DNA of 64,000 bases from Streptomyces globosus (lineage in GTDB: Bacteria; Actinomycetota; Actinomycetes; Streptomycetales; Streptomycetaceae), in the NCBI RefSeq assembly GCF_003325375.1, contig NZ_CP030862.1:5523501-5587500 (forward strand), written 5' to 3'. A program made the position numbers and the translations under genes. Shown here piece after piece: positions 32,676 through 41,653 of the stretch; the stretch's first letter is position 1; every line of letters starts with the position of its first letter. The notes below the pieces were generated by a model. The model was not told where the DNA came from. It saw only the letters and a program-made list of their open reading frames with translations, and ran no database searches.

Positions 32676-33950
32676 ATGACCTGTCCCGCGCTGCCCGAAG
32701 GCTTCGACGCCACCGACCCCGACCTCCTCCGGGAGCGGGTCCCCCTCCCGGAGTTCGCGCGGCTGCGGCAGACCGCACCGGTGTGGTGGTGCCCCCAGGA
32801 GCGCGGCACCACCGGCTTCGACGACGACGGCTACTGGGCCGTGACCCGGCACGCGGACGTCCGGTACGTCTCCACGCACCCCGAGCTGTTCTCGTCGGCC
32901 ACGAACACCGCGATCATCCGCTTCAACGGCGGCATCGCGCGCGAGCAGATCGACGCCCAGCGGCTGATCATGCTGAACATGGACCCGCCCGAGCACACCC
33001 GGGTGCGCCAGATCGTCCAGCGCGGCTTCACGCCGCGGGCCGTCCGCGGCCTGGAGGGCGCCCTGCGCGAGCGGGCGCGCCGCATCGCGGAGCAGGCCCG
33101 CGCCACGGCGGCAGCGGCAGCGGGCGGAGACGGGGGCAGCGGGGACGGGGGGTTCGACTTCGTCACCCAGGTGGCCTGCGAACTCCCCCTCCAGGCCATC
33201 GCCGAACTGATCGGCGTCCCCCAGGAGGACCGGCTGCGCATCTTCGACTGGTCGAACAAGATGATCGCCTACGACGACCCCGAGTACGCCATCACCGAAG
33301 CGGTCGGCGCCGAGGCCGCCATGGAGCTCATCGGCTACGCGATGCACCTGTCCGCCGCCCGCAAGGAGTGCCCCGCCAAGGACATCGTCACACAGCTCGT
33401 CGCCGCGGAGGGCCAGGGCAACCTCGGCAGCGACGAGTTCGGCTTCTTCGTCCTCCTCCTCGCCGTCGCCGGCAACGAGACCACCCGCAACGCCATCAGC
33501 CACGGCATGCACGCCTTCCTCACCCACCCCGAGCAGTGGGAGCTGTACAAGGCGACGCGGCCCGCGACGGCCGCCGAGGAGATCGTCCGCTGGGCCACCC
33601 CCGTCGTCTCCTTCCAGCGCACCGCCACCCGCGACACCGAACTCGGCGGGCAGAAGATCCGGGCCGGCGACCGGGTCGGCCTGTTCTACGCCTCCGCCAA
33701 CCACGACCCGGAGGTCTTCACCGACCCGGACGCCTTCGACATCACCCGCGATCCGAACCCGCACCTGGGCTTCGGGGGCGGCGGCCCCCACTTCTGCCTC
33801 GGCAAGTCCCTGGCCGTGATGGAGATCGACCTCATCTTCAACGCCGTCGCCGACCACCTCCCCGACCTGCGGCTGACCGGCCCGGCGCCGCGCCGGCTGC
33901 GGGCCGCCTGGCTCAACGGCATCAAGGAGCTGCGGGTCAGCCACCCCTGA
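32676..33950 (+). CDS. cyp125: Cytochrome P450, CYP125-type steroid C26-monooxygenase
   Basis: This 424-aa P450 has NTAIIRFNGG in the substrate region, MDPPEHTRVRQIVQRGFTP, I-helix AGNETTRNAISHGM, a K-helix EEIVRW motif and heme-binding LGFGGGGPHFCLGKSLA (Cys near residue 370). The NTAIIRFN and DPPEHT..R segments are typical of CYP125, which hydroxylates the terminal methyl of the cholesterol side chain as the first committed step. ATG at 32676 follows TTGGAG. A 13-residue Ala/Gly/Asp insertion sits near residue 150. It is divergent from fadA5, with KstR-like and CTGAC sites between. Confidence 0.88.
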   Translation: MTCPALPEGFDATDPDLLRERVPLPEFARLRQTAPVWWCPQERGTTGFDDDGYWAVTRHADVRYVSTHPELFSSATNTAIIRFNGGIAREQIDAQRLIMLNMDPPEHTRVRQIVQRGFTPRAVRGLEGALRERARRIAEQARATAAAAAGGDGGSGDGGFDFVTQVACELPLQAIAELIGVPQEDRLRIFDWSNKMIAYDDPEYAITEAVGAEAAMELIGYAMHLSAARKECPAKDIVTQLVAAEGQGNLGSDEFGFFVLLLAVAGNETTRNAISHGMHAFLTHPEQWELYKATRPATAAEEIVRWATPVVSFQRTATRDTELGGQKIRAGDRVGLFYASANHDPEVFTDPDAFDITRDPNPHLGFGGGGPHFCLGKSLAVMEIDLIFNAVADHLPDLRLTGPAPRRLRAAWLNGIKELRVSHP

Positions 33951-34088
33951 CCGCGGGTCCGGGGCGGGGCCGGTCGGGGCCGGGCCGAGCGGCGTACGGA
34001 GACGATCTCGACAAGCTGCGGTAACGGCACGCCATCGATGCCATCCCGGCCATTGTGGCGGCGGCGGGACGGGGCCCAGACTGCGCGG

Positions 34089-34460
34089 ATGAACCTCCAG
34101 GACAGCGGAACGCATGCCGGCGTGGAGGCCCGCTGGCAGCGCCTGCCGACGACGTGGCGGCTGATGGTCGAGCGCGGCGGCTCCCAGGCCGCCGCGGGCC
34201 GGGGCGTCCTCGCCCTCATCGAAGCCGCCGCCGCGCAACCGGAACTGCGCCGGCTGTACCCGTTCACCAGCCACTGCGTCCTCCGCTTCGGCTCCCGCGG
34301 CGGCGTCCCGACCGAGGCGGACGCACCCGCCCTGGAACCGACGCGGGACGGCCGCTTCCGCGTCCTGAGCCCCGGCCTGCACCGCGTCATCGGCGAGGCG
34401 GACTCCGCGGAGGAGGCGGTGGCCCTGGCCGTCGCCCAACTCCCCCCGCCCTCCGCCTGA
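34089..34460 (+). CDS. Small conserved protein (DUF6193-like)
   Basis: This 123-aa protein contains LIEAAAAQPELRRLYPFTSHCVLRFGSR in its middle, a pattern I associate with the DUF6193 family of Streptomyces proteins sometimes placed in natural-product loci. No catalytic motif, signal peptide or membrane segment is seen. There is no ribosome binding site; CAGACT ends 6 nt before the ATG, matching leaderless spacing with one base off the -10 consensus. Function unknown. Confidence 0.6.
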   Translation: MNLQDSGTHAGVEARWQRLPTTWRLMVERGGSQAAAGRGVLALIEAAAAQPELRRLYPFTSHCVLRFGSRGGVPTEADAPALEPTRDGRFRVLSPGLHRVIGEADSAEEAVALAVAQLPPPSA

Positions 34461-34683
34461 ACGGCCCGCGCCGCGCCGGGCCCGTACGCGGACGGCGGCC
34501 GCGCCAGTCCCCCCGTACGGGCGAGCGCGGACTCACCCGGGTGGCGGACTCCGCACGCCTGACGGACCATGACAGCACGCGGCGATCCACCCGCGGGGGC
34601 GCCGGGGCCGACGCGTCCCGGCGCCCCCGCGGCTCCGCGTACGGCGGCCCCCGCACCACAGCACCGCCCGCGGGCGCGCCCCG

Positions 34684-35370
34684 CTACCTCTCGCAGCGCC
34701 CCAGCACGACCACGTACGTCCCCGCGTCGGACGCCCCGGCGCCCCTGCGCTCCGCAGCGCCGCCCCTCGGCGCGATGCCGAACTCGGTGAGCGAGGGATC
34801 CCGGATGATCTCGGCGTGGCCGCCGGTGCTCCGGTTCAGCCACCAGTCCACGGCCGCGCGGGGCGTCCCCGCGCCCGCCCACCCGTTGTACGTGATCTCG
34901 TAGCCGCCCCACGACCGGCCGCCCCGGCAGTACCCCGCGTCGCGGATCCGGTTCACGATCTGCTCGCCGCCCGTCCCGGCGGCCTGCGGATTGCGGTGCG
35001 GATCCCGCTTGTCCTGCGGGTCCTGCGGGTTCGGCCACCACTTCTGGGCGAGAGCCGCCGCCACATGGCGGTTCGCCGCCTCCCGCAGCTCCCCGGAATC
35101 CGTCAGCTCCCGCAGCCCGAGCCTCCGGCGCTCGGCGTTGACCAGGCAGTAGACGCCCGCGGTGGCGGGCAGCACCCCGTATCCGAACCGGCCGGGATCG
35201 GCGGGCGGGGGCCGGTCGTAGGCGTCGGCGCCCAACCCCTCGCAGTGCTCCCACGGCTGGGCCGCGGCGGTACCGGCCGCGGCGGCCGGCAGCGGCGGAA
35301 CCGCGAGCGCGGCAGCCGCGGCGGCGGCAAGCAGGGCGGCGGCGCGGGCGCGCCGGATGCACATGCCCAT
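34684..35370 (-). CDS. Secreted CAP-domain (SCP-like) protein
   Basis: This 228-aa protein has a signal peptide (basic start, Ala-rich core, cleavage near PAAAAG). A CAP fold follows: CLVNAERRRLGL, ANRHVAAALAQKWW, NRIRDAGYC, a WWLNRSTGGHAEIIRDPSLTEFGI segment and final TYVVVLGRC. CAP proteins are extracellular; bacterial members have no agreed activity, with lipid or wall binding suggested. ATG at 35370 was chosen because the upstream reading is low-complexity and unlike a signal. Confidence 0.82.
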   Translation of the reverse strand: MGMCIRRARAAALLAAAAAAALAVPPLPAAAAGTAAAQPWEHCEGLGADAYDRPPPADPGRFGYGVLPATAGVYCLVNAERRRLGLRELTDSGELREAANRHVAAALAQKWWPNPQDPQDKRDPHRNPQAAGTGGEQIVNRIRDAGYCRGGRSWGGYEITYNGWAGAGTPRAAVDWWLNRSTGGHAEIIRDPSLTEFGIAPRGGAAERRGAGASDAGTYVVVLGRCER

Positions 35371-35583
35371 GGCGGTGCCCGTCTCTCCCCGAGTCGGATG
35401 TCCGAGCCGCCGGGCGCGGAAACCCCGGCGGCGACCGGCCTGAACCGCCCTCCCCGGGCGCCCGGTTGCCCGTACCACCGCCCCCGGGGCGCGCTCCGGT
35501 GCACCACCCCCCATGGTGCGCCCCGGCACCGGCGCCCGCCAATCGGCCCCGGGCGGGCGTCGAACGGGGGCCGGGGCGCCCGC

Positions 35584-37701
35584 CTACGAGCGGGCGGAGG
35601 CCCGTGTTCCGGCCCCGGCGGCCGGCTCGGCCCCGCCACCGCCGGGCGGGGAGCCCTGCGCCGGCAGCCTCACCTGGAGCCACCGCGGCCCGGACAGCAC
35701 GTGCACCAGCCCGAACCCGGCGCCGACGACCGCCGCGCCGCCGACCGCGTCCAGCACCCAGTGGTTGGCCGTCGCGACGATCGCACACACCGTGATCAGC
35801 GGGTGCAGCGCCCCGAGCAGCTTCTGCCAGGCCTTCGGCGCCAGTACGACGACCACGATCCCGCACCACAGCGACCAGCCGAAGTGCAGCGACGGCATCG
35901 CCGCGTACTGGTTGGAGATGGCCGTCATCGCGCCGTACTGCGGGTTGGCGAGGTCCTGCGGCCCGTGCACCGTGTCGACGAAGCCCATGCCGGGCATCAG
36001 GCGCGGCGGCGCCAGCGGGTACAGCCAGAACCCGGCGAGGGCCAGGACGGTGGCCAGCCCCAGCGAGGCGCGCGCCCACCGGTAGTCGGCGGGCCGCCGC
36101 CAGTACAGCACGCCCAGGATCGACAGCGGCACCACGAAGTGGAACGACGTGTAGTAGAAGTTGAAGAACCCCTCCAGCCACGGCGTCGCCACCACCGCCT
36201 GGTTGACGGCGTGTTCGATGTCGATGCCGAGCGCCCGCTCGACGGCGTGGATCTGCCCGCCGTTCTCCTCCGCGAGGCTGCGGGAGGCGGGCGCGGCGGC
36301 CCGGATGTGCGAGTAGACCGAGTACCCGACCCGTATCAGCAGCAGCTCCAGCAGCAGGTTCGGCCGGGTCAGCACCCGCCGCCACAGCGGCAGGAGCGGG
36401 ATCCGCGACCAGCGCGCCGCCGCCGGACGCCCGTACTCCGTCGGCACCGGCGTCCGCCAGTACGGGGAGCTGCGCGGCAGGAACGGCACGGCGCAGGCCG
36501 CAGCGAGCGCCGCCAGCAGCAGCACGTTGTCCCGTACGGGCGCCAGCGCGGCCAGGTTCGGCAGCAGCACCGAACTCGGCAGTGTCACCGCCAGGACCAC
36601 CGCGACCGGCCACACCCGCCGGTCCGCGGCCCGCGCCCCGACCCGGCCCGCCACCGCCAGCAGCACCCACAGCAGCTGGTGCCGCCACCCCGTCGGCGCC
36701 ACGGCGACCGCGACGCACCCGGTGACGGCGGCCGCGAGCAGCACCTGGCCGTCGCGGGCGTACCGCACGCCGCGCCGCAGCCCCGCCCACACGATCGCGG
36801 CGGCGAGCACCGCGTACAGCACGAACTCGCCGGGCCCGGACAGGCCGAGCCGCAGCAGCGCCCCGTGCACGGACTGGTTGGCGAGCGAGTCGGGGGCGCC
36901 GCCGAGGCCGGTACCGGCCAGGTGGTGCGCCCAGTACGCCCAGGAGTCGCGCGGCAGGGCCGCCCAGGACAGGGCGGTGGCCGCGGCGAACGTCGCGGCG
37001 GCCGCACCGGCGGCGGGGCGGCGGCCGGTCCGCCACAGCAGCGGGGCGAACAGCAGCAGGGCCGGCTGGAGGGCCGCGGCGAGCCCGACGAGGAACCCGG
37101 CCGGGCGGTCGGACGGCACCCGGAACAGCGCCAGGAGGACGAGCAGCACGGGCAGGGCGGGCAGCACGAGGACCGCGCCCCGGCCGCCCGCGGCGGCCTC
37201 GCGGACGGGCAGCGAGACCAGCATCAGGCCGACCAGCACGGGCGCGGCGAGGAGGGCGGTGCGCCGCGGGACGGGGTCGGGCAGGCCGCGCGCGGCGACC
37301 AGCCCGACGGCGGCGACGGTCAGCAGCGACGCGCACGTCCACAGGACGCCGAGGGAGGGCGGCGGGGCGAGTCCGAGGAACGGCTTCAGGACCAGTGCGG
37401 CGAAAGGCGTGCCGGGAAACCGGTCGGGGTCCTGGAGGGCGTGCGGGATGTACAGGCCGTGTGGGTCGTACGGGGCGTAGAGGGAGCCGGGAGTCCACGG
37501 GCCGGACGGGGCGCGCAGCACGGCGGCCGCCTGCCGGAGGGCGAGCACGCCGGCCAGCACCCAGAGGAGGAGGCGCACGGCCGTGAGCCGTGCCTCCGCA
37601 CCCGCCGCCGAGGCGGCTCCCGAGGGGCCGCCCGCCTGCCCGCCTGCGCTTGTGACTCCGGCATGCCCGTGGGCACCGCTGTGCTCCGCCGCGTTCGCCA
37701 C
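35584..37701 (-). CDS. GT87-like glycosyltransferase fused to a PAP2 phosphatase
   Basis: This is a 705-aa membrane protein. Residues ~40-420 form a multi-helix GT-C region of the GT87/DUF2029 mannosyltransferase type (an early PYDPHGLYIPHALQDPDRF-like luminal loop, then eight or more membrane helices). Residues ~440-690 are a PAP2 domain with EENGGQIHAVER, AMPSLHFGWSLW (Ser-His) and ANHWVLDAVGG (His-Asp), resembling the Aur1/IPC synthase group. A single protein may therefore use a polyprenyl-phosphate sugar and also act on a phospholipid or polyprenyl phosphate. GTG at 37701 is the start. No close operon partners. Confidence 0.82.
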   Translation of the reverse strand: MANAAEHSGAHGHAGVTSAGGQAGGPSGAASAAGAEARLTAVRLLLWVLAGVLALRQAAAVLRAPSGPWTPGSLYAPYDPHGLYIPHALQDPDRFPGTPFAALVLKPFLGLAPPPSLGVLWTCASLLTVAAVGLVAARGLPDPVPRRTALLAAPVLVGLMLVSLPVREAAAGGRGAVLVLPALPVLLVLLALFRVPSDRPAGFLVGLAAALQPALLLFAPLLWRTGRRPAAGAAAATFAAATALSWAALPRDSWAYWAHHLAGTGLGGAPDSLANQSVHGALLRLGLSGPGEFVLYAVLAAAIVWAGLRRGVRYARDGQVLLAAAVTGCVAVAVAPTGWRHQLLWVLLAVAGRVGARAADRRVWPVAVVLAVTLPSSVLLPNLAALAPVRDNVLLLAALAAACAVPFLPRSSPYWRTPVPTEYGRPAAARWSRIPLLPLWRRVLTRPNLLLELLLIRVGYSVYSHIRAAAPASRSLAEENGGQIHAVERALGIDIEHAVNQAVVATPWLEGFFNFYYTSFHFVVPLSILGVLYWRRPADYRWARASLGLATVLALAGFWLYPLAPPRLMPGMGFVDTVHGPQDLANPQYGAMTAISNQYAAMPSLHFGWSLWCGIVVVVLAPKAWQKLLGALHPLITVCAIVATANHWVLDAVGGAAVVGAGFGLVHVLSGPRWLQVRLPAQGSPPGGGGAEPAAGAGTRASARS

Positions 37702-37959
37702 GCCTCGCAGGCCTCCCGCCCTCAGATGCGCAACCCCCGGTTCAGCCTGGCTGCCGCGCTGGATTTTCCGGGGACGACGATATCCCCCGCCGGGTCCCTG
37801 GGATGGCGGTCATGAGCATCGTGAGGACCAACAAGGGTGTCGAGGCACTCACACAGGCCCTGACCTGCACTTGATCCGTCCAGGCCTGACCAGCATGAGA
37901 GCCCCGCCCGGCTGTCATGCTCGCCGTCGCCGGACGGGGCCGTGGCAGGGTCCGTTTCC

Positions 37960-38177
37960 TCAGGGGGAAGACGGCAGCCGAAGTGCCTCAGCCAGCTGTT
38001 CGATCACGTCGGCCCGGATCATCCCCAGGTGCACGAAGGGGTCCCGGTGTGGGTCACGACGGGCCGCACGGCACTCCACGCCGTCTCGGGAACACCGAGG
38101 GCCGCCAGGGCGGCGACCAAGGCTTCCCTGGCGTCCGTGGCCCGTGTGTGGGAGTCTCGCCACGTCTGCATGTCCAT
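37960..38177 (-). pseudogene. Small gene broken by a 1-nt deletion
   Basis: Reading from the ATG at 38177 gives MDMQTWRDSHTRATDARE... up to VVTHTGTP, where the frame runs into SCTWG-stop. Shifting by one base restores FVHLGMIRADVIEQLAEALRL to a stop at 37960. The 218-nt length is one short of a multiple of three, so one base has been lost near the run at about 38040. The intact product would be ~72 aa. Its ATG overlaps the stop of the upstream zinc-finger-like gene (ATGA). A sequencing error in the C run cannot be ruled out. Confidence 0.65.
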
Positions 38178-38377
38178 CACGCGACCACACCCTTGACGAG
38201 GCATTCGCCGGTGTGCCGGTAGATCACCTCGGGTGGTCCGGACGAGCGGTCCGCGTGTCCCCGGCGGACAGGCTCAAGAGGCTTGATCAGCTTCTTGCAG
38301 GCGGTACAGCGGTGACCGCTCGGCGCGTAAGTCACGTACTCCCACTGGCGCGCATCGGTTGCATTGCTGATCGCCAT
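38177..38377 (-). CDS. Small Cys-rich protein of an XRE-regulator cassette
   Basis: This 66-aa protein has a zinc-ribbon-like pattern: HRCTACKKLIKPLE and, 30 residues later, YRHTGECLV. No family name is recognised. It is followed, with 4-nt overlap, by a frameshifted small gene and faces the XRE regulator at 39596 across the IS element. Similar small genes beside XRE/TPR regulators are frequent in Streptomyces. The IS is inserted 62 bp upstream of its ATG, so its native promoter has probably been displaced. Confidence 0.6.
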   Translation of the reverse strand: MAISNATDARQWEYVTYAPSGHRCTACKKLIKPLEPVRRGHADRSSGPPEVIYRHTGECLVKGVVA

Positions 38378-38438
38378 GTTTCGCCGTCCCCTCGAATCCG
38401 CTCGCTGCGTGGATCGTCCCGCCGAGCGAGCGGCACCG

Positions 38439-38444
38439 CCTAGT
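38439..38444. repeat. Target-site duplication, left copy
   Basis: CCTAGT directly flanks the left end of the IS and is repeated at 39514-39519. Confidence 0.8.
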
Positions 38445-39513
38445 TGTTCTGTCCCGGGAGGTTGTGGACGGGTGATGCAGGTCTCGGCCGAGGGATCTTG
38501 AACGGGTGAGGGCCTTCCGGGTTCGGTGTGGATTGCGACGTCTACACCGACCAGAAAGGCCCTCGTGGTCCACCGTAATGCACCCCTGACCGAGACCGGA
38601 CGGCTGCGTCTGGCCCGCTGCGTGGTCGAGGACGGCTGGCCGCTGCGGCGGGCCGCCGAACGCTTCCAGGTCGCGCCCACCACCGCCCAGCGGTGGGCCG
38701 CCCGCTACCGGGCCTCCGGCGAGGCGGGCATGGCCGACCGCTCCAGCCGGCCCCGTCACAGCCCCCGCCGGACCCCGACCCGCACCGAGCGCCGGATCAT
38801 CAAGGTCCGCATCCTGCGACGGTGGGGACCGGCCCGCATCGCCCACCTGCTGGACCTGGTGCCCCCTACCGTCCACCGAGTCCTGACCCGGTTCGGCCTG
38901 GCCCGCCTGACACACCTGGACCGCGCGACCGGCCGGAACATCCGCCGCTACGAACGCGAACGCCCTGGCGAACTCGTCCATGTCGACATCAAGAAACTCG
39001 GCAACATCCCCGACGGCGGCGGCCACAAGGTCCTCGGCCGCCAGGCCGGCCGCAAGACCCGCAAGAACGCCGGCTACAGCTACATCCACACCGCCGTCGA
39101 CGACCACTCCCGCCTCGCCTACAGCGAGATCCTCACCGACGAGAAGAAAGAGACCGCCACCGGCTTCTGGACCCGGGCACACGCCTACTTCACCAGCGTC
39201 GGGATCACCGTCGAACGGGTCCTGACCGACAACGGCGCCTGCTACAAGTCCCACACCTGGCGCGACACGCTGGCAGCGGCCGGGATCACCCACAAGCGAA
39301 CCCGGCCCTACCGGCCCCAGACCAACGGCAAAGTCGAACGCCTCAACCGCACCCTGCTCGACGAATGGGCCTACGCCCGCCCCTACCGGTCAGAACAGGA
39401 GCGACGCGACGCCTTCCCCGACTGGCTGCACACCTACAATCACCACCGCGGACACACCGCGCTCGCAGGCAAACCACCCGCCAGCCGCGTCCCCAACCTC
39501 ACAGGGCAATACA
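38445..39513 (+). mobile_element. IS481-family insertion sequence
   Basis: The 1069-bp element begins TGTTCTGTCCCGGGAGGTTG and ends in the complement of TGTATTGCCCTGTGAGGTTG, imperfect terminal inverted repeats agreeing at about three of four positions over 30 bp. It is flanked by a 6-bp duplication (CCTAGT) and carries one transposase gene. The intact gene and clean duplication suggest a fairly recent insertion. Confidence 0.88.
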
Positions 39514-39518
39514 CCTAG
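38565..39518 (+). CDS. IS481-family transposase
   Basis: This 317-aa protein has an N-terminal helix-turn-helix (RLARCVVEDGWPLRRAAERF, VAPTTAQRWAARYRASG), a basic linker and an RNase H-fold DDE core: VHVDIKKLG, TAVDDHSRLAYSE, LTDNGACYKS and NGKVERLNRTLLDEWAY. GTG at 38565 has AAAGG upstream. The last codon and the stop (TAG at 39516) lie in the duplicated target sequence outside the element, so the end of the protein depends on the insertion site. It catalyses cut-and-paste or copy-out movement of the element. Confidence 0.9.
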   Translation: MVHRNAPLTETGRLRLARCVVEDGWPLRRAAERFQVAPTTAQRWAARYRASGEAGMADRSSRPRHSPRRTPTRTERRIIKVRILRRWGPARIAHLLDLVPPTVHRVLTRFGLARLTHLDRATGRNIRRYERERPGELVHVDIKKLGNIPDGGGHKVLGRQAGRKTRKNAGYSYIHTAVDDHSRLAYSEILTDEKKETATGFWTRAHAYFTSVGITVERVLTDNGACYKSHTWRDTLAAAGITHKRTRPYRPQTNGKVERLNRTLLDEWAYARPYRSEQERRDAFPDWLHTYNHHRGHTALAGKPPASRVPNLTGQYT

Positions 39519-39519
39519 T
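39514..39519. repeat. Target-site duplication, right copy
   Basis: CCTAGT follows the right end of the IS and supplies the transposase stop codon TAG. Confidence 0.8.
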
Positions 39520-39595
39520 GAGATCCCTAGGGGCAACCTGAGCCAGCGGGGAAAAGAGCACCGCCCAGTGGCATCCGTAGTGGCACGCTGAGGTC

Positions 39596-40732
39596 ATGGA
39601 ACTCGGGGAGCTGATCAGGGATCTCCGCAAGGCTCGTGGATGGAGCCAGGGGCGGTTGGCGTCAGCGATCAACGCGGCGCACGGCACGACGCTGGCACGG
39701 GAGTACGTGAGCAACTGGGAGCGTTCCAAGATCACGCCCGGTGCGTTCTACCTTGCCGCACTGTCCGCCACGCTCGACGTACCCCCAGCTGTCCTGGAAA
39801 GCCAAGTGGACCGACGCGAGTTCCTTACCGACGTTGCCGGAGCGGCCATAGCCCCTGTCGTCGCCTCAGACCTGCTCAGCGCGGGATTCGCCGCCCGGCT
39901 GTCCGGGGGGCCGTCAGCGGACGCCTGGGAGGCCAAGCTGACGAGGTACGGAACCGAGTACATGAGCCTGGGCGCTGCCGACATCCAGCGGCGCGTCAGT
40001 GCGGAACTGGTCACCGTGCAACAACAGCTCGACAACCCCCGGCTGTGGTCCGTCGCAGCCAGGCTGATGACCTTGTACGCGAAGACGTTCCCGGGGTCGG
40101 ACGGATCCAAGGCCGTCCATTGGTACCGGATGGCAGCGAAGGCAGCCGACGAATCCGGCGACGACGACGCACGCGTGTGGGTGCGGGGACGGGCCGCCAT
40201 CGCCCTCGGGTACGAGGGTGCCGCCCTGGGCGTGGCTGACGTGCTGGCCGATCAAGCCATAGCCATCAGCGACAGACCTTCCCTCGGACTCCTGAACGCC
40301 ATCTTCGGCAAGGCGCACGCGGCAGCGATCCGAGGCGACCACGCCACGGCGCGGAAGCTGCTCACCGATGGCCGGCGCGTCTTCGATCAGGCCGGATCAC
40401 ACGAACAGACCTCGGACTATGCCGTCCCCTGGTGGCGGATCAACGTGTTCGTCTCCCTGCTTGCCGCCAGGCTGGGAGACGAAGCAACGGCCGTCGCAGC
40501 GCAGGAAGCGGCGCGGACCGAAATTCCGTCCGCCCTTCCCCGCTTCGCGACGCACCTGGAGATGCACCGAGGACTGATGCTGGCCCGATCCGGCGACGTG
40601 TCCGGCGGTACCGCCTACGCACGTACAGCGTTGGACGCCCTGCCGCCGGAAAAGCACTCCCTGACCCTCCGTCTCCTCATGGCAGAAGTCGAACAGTCCC
40701 GAGGCCGCGTTGACCAGCTGCGAAACCCATAA
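39596..40732 (+). CDS. XRE-family regulator with TPR-like domain
   Basis: This 378-aa protein has an N-terminal helix-turn-helix (LGELIRDLRKARGWSQGRLASAI...EYVSNWERSKITPG). A short linker with DRREFLTDVAGAAIAPVVASDLL and about seven degenerate tetratricopeptide-type helical pairs (for example ARVWVRGRAAIALGYEGAAL, ARKLLTDGRRVFDQAG) follow. Such proteins sense a ligand or peptide through the repeats and control nearby small genes. Upstream, AGTGGCA occurs twice 12 bp apart (39567 and 39579), a possible operator. The IS separates it from the divergent small genes at 38377. Confidence 0.8.
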   Translation: MELGELIRDLRKARGWSQGRLASAINAAHGTTLAREYVSNWERSKITPGAFYLAALSATLDVPPAVLESQVDRREFLTDVAGAAIAPVVASDLLSAGFAARLSGGPSADAWEAKLTRYGTEYMSLGAADIQRRVSAELVTVQQQLDNPRLWSVAARLMTLYAKTFPGSDGSKAVHWYRMAAKAADESGDDDARVWVRGRAAIALGYEGAALGVADVLADQAIAISDRPSLGLLNAIFGKAHAAAIRGDHATARKLLTDGRRVFDQAGSHEQTSDYAVPWWRINVFVSLLAARLGDEATAVAAQEAARTEIPSALPRFATHLEMHRGLMLARSGDVSGGTAYARTALDALPPEKHSLTLRLLMAEVEQSRGRVDQLRNP

Positions 40733-41228
40733 CCAGGGCGGGCCGCTATCACCTTGCGGTCCCTTGCGACCGAAGTCCGACGCCGCCCCCGACCCCAGGC
40801 GGAGCCACTGACAGCAATCCCGCAGGTCACACACTGCCAAGAACGCCGAACGGCCCGCCTCCGGGTTTCCCCAGCAACGGGCCGTGAACGGCACTCAGGC
40901 AGGCGCAGGCACCCGCAGGCTCCGGAGACCCAGCCCACCGATTGGCTTGCGACTCAGAGCGTGGAGGCCGTGGGCTCTTCGGGAGGGGCTGAGCACGGGC
41001 GCCGAGTTCGCGTCTCATCGATCATGGCGAGACCGGTGGTTCCTGAGCTGGGCCTTGTCAGGAAGGTGAGACGCCCTGCTCCAGGATTCGCAGTGAAGGT
41101 GGCAGTTTCCGGACCAGGCCCGACGCTAGTGCTCTGACGGCATGGGTTCACCAGGTTGCGGGTCATGCCGCGTTGGCAAGGGGGTCTCCCGCCCCATCGG
41201 ATGCCCCGAAACCTTCCCGTGCGAAGGA
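40733..41228. other. Non-coding stretch in the decayed region
   Basis: No convincing gene is seen in these ~500 nt. G/C at third positions is weaker than elsewhere and all reading frames look random. It is probably debris of the same mobile region as its neighbours. Confidence 0.5.
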
Positions 41229-41543
41229 CTACTTCTCGCGCAGGCTCGCAATTTCCGCGGCCAGCACAGCCATGTCGCGCACGTGCGTGTAGTACTCGGC
41301 CGCGTACTCGTCGTCGATCGCCGGGAGAACCTTCCCGAACACTGACATCAGCCGTGTCAAGCCTGCCCGGTGCTGCTCGCTGAGCGGGCCTTCACGAACG
41401 ACGGCTGCATAGCCATAGGAGTCCGCGTCGAGCAACACCATGTCCTGACCCTCGATGTCCAGGCCGCGGCAGCCGGACGGGAACGGCCTGGCCGTGTGCT
41501 CAGCCATCACTTGGGCAAGCGCGTCGAGCTTTTCTTCGAGCAT
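41229..41543 (-). CDS. Hypothetical protein of the mobile region
   Basis: This 104-aa protein starts MLEEKLDALAQVMAEHTARP and ends in a helical AAEIASLREK. It contains DMVLLDADSYGYAAVVREGPLSEQHRAG and reads like a compact alpha/beta domain. No family is recognised. The start is uncertain: ATG at 41543 lacks a good ribosome binding site and a GTG at 41564 is possible. It lies between the XRE regulator and the recombinase remnant. Confidence 0.55.
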   Translation of the reverse strand: MLEEKLDALAQVMAEHTARPFPSGCRGLDIEGQDMVLLDADSYGYAAVVREGPLSEQHRAGLTRLMSVFGKVLPAIDDEYAAEYYTHVRDMAVLAAEIASLREK

Positions 41544-41653
41544 GCGGGAGATCCCGCCAGACACGGGCTCGCGGCTGTGGACCGAATGCCCCGGCACACC
41601 CCAAACACAGGCGAGCCCCAAACCGGCGAACCTGTGCGGTCAGAGCACTACAC

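Noticed and set aside
34556..34575. CTGACGGACCATGACAG as a fifth copy of the CTGAC palindrome
   Set aside because: The right half is TGACAG rather than GTCAG with the correct spacing, and no promoter follows.
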